Assembly: GCA_048497495.1 (NCBI GenBank) | Contig: JAFHCF010000092.1 | Span: forward strand, 1-11,274 | DNA from: JAFHCF01 sp048497495 | GTDB taxonomy: Bacteria; Pseudomonadota; Alphaproteobacteria; Rhizobiales; Ancalomicrobiaceae | Reading direction: 5' to 3' | Length of the DNA: 11,274 nucleotides | Shown: in pieces, positions 7,631 to 11,274 of the stretch | Layout: each line of letters starts with the position of its first letter | Numbering within the stretch: the stretch's first letter is position 1 | The notes under the pieces: generated by a model | Databases searched by the model: none | Told to the model about the DNA's origin: nothing | What the model saw: only the letters and a program-made list of their open reading frames with translations | Position numbers and translations under genes: made by a program

Positions 7631-7660
7631 TTGACATGTGTCATTTGCTTCGATATCGAA
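7631..7660 (+). promoter_or_regulatory. Candidate promoter/operator for the SDR-GntR-RraA operon
   Basis: TTGACA at 7631-7636 is a perfect -35 hexamer. TATCGA lies 17 bases further on at 7654-7659 as a poor -10. The -35 is embedded in TGACA-TG-TGTCA (7632-7643), a perfect inverted repeat with a 2-nt centre. A perfect 12-bp palindrome, TTCGATATCGAA, follows at 7649-7660 over the -10. The first element resembles the motif upstream of tctC. A regulator bound here would cover the promoter. If this is the promoter, the leader to the SDR start codon is about 375 nt. Confidence 0.4.
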
Positions 7661-7663
7661 TGA

Positions 7664-8040
7664 TCCGAACTTGCGCCACGTCGGCGAGAAGAGGAGGGGC
7701 TGGCGAACATGTTTCGGCGTCCGCGATCCAGGCTTCTCTTCTCCTCGATCCCTGCCCGCCATCGCGATCGAACGACATTGTCCAGGCTCGTCGAAGCCGC
7801 CGGCTCCTCCGAAATCGAACGCCGTGACGACGTTCGAGGGCGATCACACGCCACCCTTCCGTCGATCCCGGCGGTGGGCGCGCGGGGCGCCGTGGGGTCT
7901 TCGACGGATCGCCGACGCAGGGCCGACCGAGGCGAGAGGCCCGCCGTGCCGGACACCCTCGGCATCGCGGGGGCGGAGCCCCACTCCGCGCGCGCCGGTG
8001 CATCGACCACCAAGACATCGAGTGAACGGAAGGCCTCATC
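7664..8040 (+). other. Long GC-rich leader region upstream of the SDR gene, with a stem-loop
   Basis: I see no gene here. An open frame from 7709 to 8044 encodes an arginine/serine-rich sequence with no recognisable domain and is judged spurious. At 7966-7990 there is a stable stem-loop: CGCGG (7966-7970) with CCGCG (7986-7990) and GGGC (7971-7974) with GCCC (7978-7981) around a GGA loop, with a 4-nt bulge. It ends 50 nt before the SDR start. No T-run follows, so it is not an obvious terminator. The SDR ribosome-binding site GGAAGG is at 8028-8033. Confidence 0.45.
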
Positions 8041-8859
8041 ATGAGCAATCAATTCAGCCTCGAAGGCAAGGTCGCCATCGTCACCGGGGGGCTCGGGCAA
8101 CTCGGCACGCAGTTCTGCAAGACGCTCGCCGCCGCCGGCGCCAAGGTGGCGATCTACAGCCGCCGCCCGGCCGACCAGGCGACGCTCGAGGCGAAGTTCC
8201 CCGGCCTCACCGATCGCATCCGCGTCTTCGTCGCCTCCGTCACCGACAAGGAGGCGCTCGAGCGGGCGACCGAGGAACTGGTGGCGCTGTGGGGCGTGCC
8301 GCACATCCTGGTCAACAATGCCGGCATCGATTCCAAGCCCACGGGCTCGGCCGACCAGAACAGTCCCTTCGAGGTCTACTCGAAGAAATATTGGGACGAG
8401 ATCATCGAGACCAACCTGACCGGCGTCATGCTCTGCTGTCAGGTGGTCGGCTCGCGCATGGCCGAGGCCCGACGCGGCAGCATCATCAACGTCGGCTCGA
8501 TGTACGGCATCGTCTCGCCCAACCAGGCGCTCTACGCCTATCGCGAGAAGCGCGACGGCAAGCCCTTCGTCAAGGCGATCTCCTATGCCGCCTCGAAGTC
8601 GGGTCTCGTCAACATGACGCGTTATCTCGGCACCTACTGGGGCCCGGCGAACGTCCGGGTCAATCTGATCACCTTCGGCGGCGTCAAGACGGCGGCCTTC
8701 GACAAGGAATTCATCGATGCCTTCCTCGAGCGCGTGCCGATGGGTCGGCAGGCCGAGATCGAGGAATTCGGCGGCGTCGTCCAATTCCTTGCATCCGATG
8801 CCTCCACCTATATGACGGGATCGAACGTGGTGGTGGACGGAGGATTCACGGCTTGGTGA
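8041..8859 (+). CDS. Classical short-chain dehydrogenase/reductase (SDR), substrate unknown
   Basis: An NAD(P)-dependent oxidoreductase of 272 residues with a Rossmann fold. Visible motifs are TGGLGQLG (15-22, cofactor-binding glycines), NNAG (92-95), N125, S153 and the catalytic pair Y182/K186 in YAASK, so the full Asn-Ser-Tyr-Lys tetrad is present. The C-terminal half (GANVRVN-like GPANVRVN, VVVDGGFTAW end) is typical of SDRs. Unusually, S153 and Y182 are 29 residues apart, where about 13 is standard. The extra residues 164-180 form a charged insert next to the active site, and the loop after NNAG is also rather long. Such inserts occur in SDRs acting on sugar-like or polar substrates (recollection of PtmA-type proteins). 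GGAAGG lies seven bases before the ATG. It heads an operon with the GntR regulator (4-nt overlap) and the RraA-like enzyme, and probably oxidises a hydroxyl of the imported acid. Confidence 0.92.
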   Translation: MSNQFSLEGKVAIVTGGLGQLGTQFCKTLAAAGAKVAIYSRRPADQATLEAKFPGLTDRIRVFVASVTDKEALERATEELVALWGVPHILVNNAGIDSKPTGSADQNSPFEVYSKKYWDEIIETNLTGVMLCCQVVGSRMAEARRGSIINVGSMYGIVSPNQALYAYREKRDGKPFVKAISYAASKSGLVNMTRYLGTYWGPANVRVNLITFGGVKTAAFDKEFIDAFLERVPMGRQAEIEEFGGVVQFLASDASTYMTGSNVVVDGGFTAW

Positions 8860-9623
8860 CGAACGACACGGCAGACGGGGACGTCGGGACGGCCCGGCGT
8901 GGCATCGAGCGCGACAAGCTGCACGTCTCCGTCGTGCAGGCGCTCGAATCGCAGATCCTCTCCGGCGCGCTGAAGGTCGGCGAACGCCTGTCGTCGGAGG
9001 CCGAGATCGCCCGCGTCCACAACGTCAGCACCCGATCGGTGCGCGAGGCGTTGCAGATTCTCGAGACCAAGGGGCTGGTGCGTCGCCGCCACGGCGAGCG
9101 CGCCATGGTGGTGCGCGACGACGTCAATGAATTTCTCGGTTCGCTGGCGCTCACGGTGAAGCAACTCTTCGCCGATCGCCCGGCCTATCTGGTCCAGCTG
9201 ATGGACGTCCGGCGGATCATCGAAAGCGAGGTCGTCCTGCGCCTGGCGAACGAGGGGCGGAAGGTTCCGGCGGCGGAAACCGCGCTGGAGCGGATGCGGA
9301 TCGCGGCCGAGGAGGACGACCAACAGGCCTTCACCGACGGCGACGCCCGTTTCCACCTCGCGCTGGTGCGCGCCGCCGGCAACGAGATCCTCGATGTCCT
9401 CTACGACAATCTCTTCTCGATCATCGTCGACATCATCCGCGTCTCCTCCCGCGTGCCGCGCAAGTCGCTGGAGGAAGGCTACGCCGAGCACGACGAGATC
9501 TACCGGCTGATCCGGGCACGCGACCGGCAGGGCGCCGTCGCCGCCATTCGCGGCCAGATCGACCACAGCTCCGACTATCTGCGGGTCATTCTCGACAACG
9601 CGGCTCTCCTCAAGAAGGAATGA
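8856..9623 (+). CDS. GntR-family transcriptional regulator, FCD (FadR/VanR-type) subfamily
   Basis: A ligand-responsive regulator of 255 residues. The N-terminal winged helix-turn-helix (about 23-88) shows the GntR pattern: ILSGALKVGERLSSEAEIAR, then STRSVREALQILETKGLVRRR. The C-terminal FCD all-helical domain (about 110-250) carries the metal/carboxylate-site signature D163-x3-H167 in DARFHLALVRAAGN, with H212 and H237 as the expected further ligands. FCD regulators typically bind small organic acids such as pathway substrates or intermediates and release DNA. The start is taken as GTG 8856, overlapping the SDR stop as GTGA; a TTG three bases earlier is also possible, with GGAGG (8839-8843) nine bases before it. 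It is inferred to control its own operon and the divergent tct operon through the related motifs at 7271-7287 and 7631-7647. Confidence 0.93.
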   Translation: MTNDTADGDVGTARRGIERDKLHVSVVQALESQILSGALKVGERLSSEAEIARVHNVSTRSVREALQILETKGLVRRRHGERAMVVRDDVNEFLGSLALTVKQLFADRPAYLVQLMDVRRIIESEVVLRLANEGRKVPAAETALERMRIAAEEDDQQAFTDGDARFHLALVRAAGNEILDVLYDNLFSIIVDIIRVSSRVPRKSLEEGYAEHDEIYRLIRARDRQGAVAAIRGQIDHSSDYLRVILDNAALLKKE

Positions 9624-9628
9624 ATTCG

Positions 9629-10303
9629 ATGAGCAAGTGGGACTATTCCGATACCGATTGGAGCGCCATCCGGCGTCTGTCGCGGTGGTATTCCGGCGAT
9701 GTCCACGACAGTCTGGAACGGCTCGGCGGCTTCGGATACCTTGAGGGCATCACGCTCCAGGGCGAACTCGAGCCGGGGCAGGTGGTGTGCGGCCCCGCCG
9801 TCACCGTCCTGTTCGCGCCGAGCCCGCGCCAGGGCCAGCCCCAGGACGTCTATCACAACGCCATCGACAACGTGCCCGAGGGCGCCGTCCTGGCCGTCGA
9901 CGCCTCCTGCGCGCCCGGCTCGTGCACCGGTGAACTGATGTCCAGCGGGGCCAAGACCCACGGCGCGGCGGCGACCATCGTCGACGGCACCGTCCGTGAC
10001 ACCGCGCAGGTGCGGCGACTGGGCTATCCGCTGTTCGGCCGCTCGCGCAGCCCGGTCTCCGTCTCCGGCAAGAAGGAGCCGAAGCAATCGCAAGTCCCGA
10101 TCACCATCGCCGGCGTCCGCATCGAACCCGGTGACGTGATCTTCGCCGACGTCGACGGCGTCGTGGTCATCCCCAAGGCGATGGTGGCGGCGGTGGCCGA
10201 CGAGGCCGACAGGCTCGGCGCCGACGAAGCCGCCGCCCGCGACCGCATCCTCGCCGGCGAGAAGCTGCAATCGGTGTGGCGGGTGCCGGACGGCATCGTC
10301 TGA
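9629..10303 (+). CDS. RraA / HMG-CHA-aldolase-like family protein (probable lyase or decarboxylase)
   Basis: A 224-residue member of the family that includes 4-hydroxy-4-methyl-2-oxoglutarate/4-carboxy-4-hydroxy-2-oxoadipate aldolase and the RNase E inhibitor RraA. The core THGAAATIVDGTVRD (110-124) ends with the conserved R123-D124, and VEPGD/DVDGVVVIP-type sequence (IEPGD 165-169, ADVDGVVVIP 173-182) matches the family. Aldolases use D-x20-R-D to hold Mg2+ and pyruvate enolate; here the first position is E102, so the motif is E-x20-R-D. True RraA proteins have glycine there and an acid at D+3, whereas this protein has Q127. The catabolic operon argues for an enzyme rather than an RNase E regulator. 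Two cysteines (C94, C99) precede E102. Start at ATG 9629 is preferred (AAGGA nine bases upstream); ATG 9620 overlaps the GntR stop as ATGA but has no spaced ribosome site. Substrate unknown. Confidence 0.85.
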   Translation: MSKWDYSDTDWSAIRRLSRWYSGDVHDSLERLGGFGYLEGITLQGELEPGQVVCGPAVTVLFAPSPRQGQPQDVYHNAIDNVPEGAVLAVDASCAPGSCTGELMSSGAKTHGAAATIVDGTVRDTAQVRRLGYPLFGRSRSPVSVSGKKEPKQSQVPITIAGVRIEPGDVIFADVDGVVVIPKAMVAAVADEADRLGADEAAARDRILAGEKLQSVWRVPDGIV

Positions 10304-10312
10304 ACCCCGGCG

Positions 10313-10343
10313 CGGGCCTCGCGCCCCGGAAGGGGCGGGCCCG
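10313..10343. terminator. Probable bidirectional terminator hairpin between convergent genes
   Basis: CGGGCC (10313-10318) pairs with GGCCCG (10338-10343), and GCCCC (10323-10327) pairs with GGGGC (10332-10336) around a GGAA loop, with a 4-nt bulge on one side and 1 nt on the other. It lies 9 bases after the RraA-like stop and 9 bases before the end of the opposing crotonase-family gene. There is no T-tract on either side, so efficiency as an intrinsic terminator is uncertain; position is the main support. Confidence 0.55.
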
Positions 10344-10352
10344 TGTCCGCCC

Positions 10353-11144
10353 TCACCGCCCTTCGAAGACCGGAGGGCGCTTGGCGAGGAAGGCGGTCAC
10401 GCCCTCGCGGAAGTCGGCCGTGGCGGTCGCCGCGACGAAGGCGGCGCGTTCGGCCTCGAGCTGATCCTCCAGCGAGCGGCTCGGGGCGGCGTCGATCAGC
10501 GATTTGAAACGGCCGAAGGCGCGGGTCGGTCCCGCGGCGATCGCCGCGGCGAGCGCTCGGCCGCGCGTCTCCAGATCGGCGTCGGCGACCATCTCGGTGA
10601 CGACGCCGAGGGCGACGGCTTCCGCCGCGCTCAACCTGCGACCGGTCAGCATCAGTTCGAAGGCGCGGGTGCGCCCCACCTTGCGCTCGAGAAACCACGT
10701 GCCGCCGCAGTCGGGGGTGGCGCCGACCTTGTCGTAGGCGATCTGAAACACCGCGCTCTCGCCCGCCACGACGACGTCGGCGGCCAGCACCAGGCTGAAC
10801 CCGGCGCCGGCGGCGGCGCCCCGCACCACCGCGACCACCGGGGCGGGGGCGCGGCGCAGCGCCGTCAGCGCCGGATGGAGCGCGTCGAGCAGGCCGTCGA
10901 CGACGTTCGCCGCCGCGTCGAGATCGGCGCCGATGGCACCGAGGTCGCCGCCGGCGACGAAGCATCGGCCGGCTCCGGTGAGCACGATGCAGCGCACCGA
11001 AGGATCGGCCGTCACCGCCTCGACCGCCGCGCGGAAGGCCCGCGCGGTGGCGAGATCGATGGCGTTGAGCACGTCCGGGCGGTCGAAGCGGATGGTCGCG
11101 ACGCCGCTGGCGGCATCGATCACACGGCTGACGGGCGAGATCAT
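10353..11144 (-). CDS. Crotonase-fold enzyme, PaaG-like enoyl-CoA isomerase/hydratase family
   Basis: An acyl-CoA-handling crotonase-superfamily protein of 263 residues. The oxyanion-hole segments are present: FVAGGDL (62-68) and RGAAAGAGFSLVLAADVVVA (108-127). The two glutamates needed for enoyl-CoA hydration (E144 and E164 of rat crotonase) align with S117 and Y137 here, so ordinary hydratase activity is unlikely. Instead D145 lies in GATPDCGGTWFL (141-152), which matches the catalytic-Asp segment of PaaG and delta3-delta2 enoyl-CoA isomerases. The C-terminus (FREGVTAFLAKRPPVFEGR) also resembles PaaG. The ATG has GAGAGGAG about seven bases upstream, and the gene follows the HSD10-like gene by 31 bases in the same direction. 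True phenylacetate-pathway function is not claimed; a double-bond isomerase in fatty or aromatic acyl-CoA degradation is the inference. Confidence 0.88.
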   Translation of the reverse strand: MISPVSRVIDAASGVATIRFDRPDVLNAIDLATARAFRAAVEAVTADPSVRCIVLTGAGRCFVAGGDLGAIGADLDAAANVVDGLLDALHPALTALRRAPAPVVAVVRGAAAGAGFSLVLAADVVVAGESAVFQIAYDKVGATPDCGGTWFLERKVGRTRAFELMLTGRRLSAAEAVALGVVTEMVADADLETRGRALAAAIAAGPTRAFGRFKSLIDAAPSRSLEDQLEAERAAFVAATATADFREGVTAFLAKRPPVFEGR

Positions 11145-11175
11145 CGGCGGCTCCTCTCGGTGGGATCGGGACGGC

Positions 11176-11274
11176 TCACTTCGGCGCCATGCGCAGCGCC
11201 CCGTCGAGGCGGATGACCTCGCCGTTGAGCATGGCGTTGTCGATGATCGCCATCGCCAGCTTGGCGTATTCCTC
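11176..11274 (-). CDS. HSD10-like SDR (3-hydroxyacyl-CoA dehydrogenase type), C-terminal end only
   Basis: Only the last 32 residues and the stop are in the window; the gene enters from the right edge. The tail [30 protein letters not shown] closely resembles the C-terminus of 17-beta-HSD10/3-hydroxy-2-methylbutyryl-CoA dehydrogenase-type SDRs ([29 protein letters not shown] as I recall it). These oxidise 3-hydroxyacyl-CoA with NAD+. It precedes the PaaG-like gene by 31 bases in one operon, so the two are likely to act in the same acyl-CoA degradation route. The catalytic residues are outside the window. Confidence 0.8.
   Translation of the reverse strand, partial: [32 protein letters not shown]

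Noticed and set aside
7709..8044. 111-codon open frame before the SDR gene
   Set aside because: Arg/Ser-rich with no domain, no good ribosome-binding site, and a stop that overlaps the SDR start; more likely chance in GC-rich DNA.
7552..8784. 410-codon minus-strand frame opposite the SDR gene
   Set aside because: Antisense shadow of a well-supported SDR with all catalytic residues.
7638..8852. Extension of the GntR frame upstream to give a 661-residue protein
   Set aside because: It reads through the SDR gene in the wrong phase; GntR homology begins only after 8856.
1..11274. CRISPR arrays, tRNA/rRNA genes, insertion sequences, integrases
   Set aside because: No regularly spaced direct repeats, no recognisable tRNA arms or rRNA sequence, and no transposase or integrase motif on either strand.

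Overview
The window is a high-GC proteobacterial chromosome segment. Protein similarity, G/C-ending codons and the gene set point to an Alphaproteobacterium, but no genus can be assigned. All functional names come from recognising motifs and family sequence by eye; no search was run.

Region 1 (1-3933) is a trimethylamine-N-oxide/S-oxide respiration control locus. It holds the 5' end of a NapC/NirT/TorC multihaem cytochrome c (minus strand, running off the left edge), a divergently transcribed TorR-like response regulator (plus strand), and a 915-residue TorS-like hybrid sensor kinase (minus strand). The regulator and kinase genes converge and their 3' ends overlap by 28 bp. No TorT-like periplasmic sensor gene is present in the window. 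The 130-bp torC/torR spacer carries an imperfect palindrome and a cluster of GAAC motifs that could be TorR sites.

Region 2 (4205-10303) looks like one catabolic island of two divergent operons. Leftward runs tctC-tctB-tctA, a complete tripartite tricarboxylate transporter (periplasmic binding protein plus small and large membrane subunits). Rightward runs a short-chain dehydrogenase, an FCD-type GntR regulator and an RraA/HMG-aldolase-like protein, joined by 4-nt start/stop overlaps. Between them lies about 820 bp containing an AT-rich stretch (about 32 % GC by hand count over 7341-7560). Closely related TTGACAT-type motifs sit upstream of both operons and are candidate operators for the GntR protein. 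The inferred scheme is import of an unknown organic acid, NAD(P)-dependent oxidation, then carbon-carbon bond cleavage by the RraA-family enzyme, with local GntR control.

Region 3 (10313-11274) contains a strong hairpin between converging genes, then a minus-strand acyl-CoA pair: a PaaG-like crotonase-fold isomerase and, at the right edge, the C-terminal tail of an HSD10-like 3-hydroxyacyl-CoA dehydrogenase. This operon continues outside the window.

The most interesting items are the transporter/SDR/GntR/RraA module with its shared operator-like motif, the atypical active-site features of its two enzymes, and the rearranged, TorT-less tor regulatory locus.
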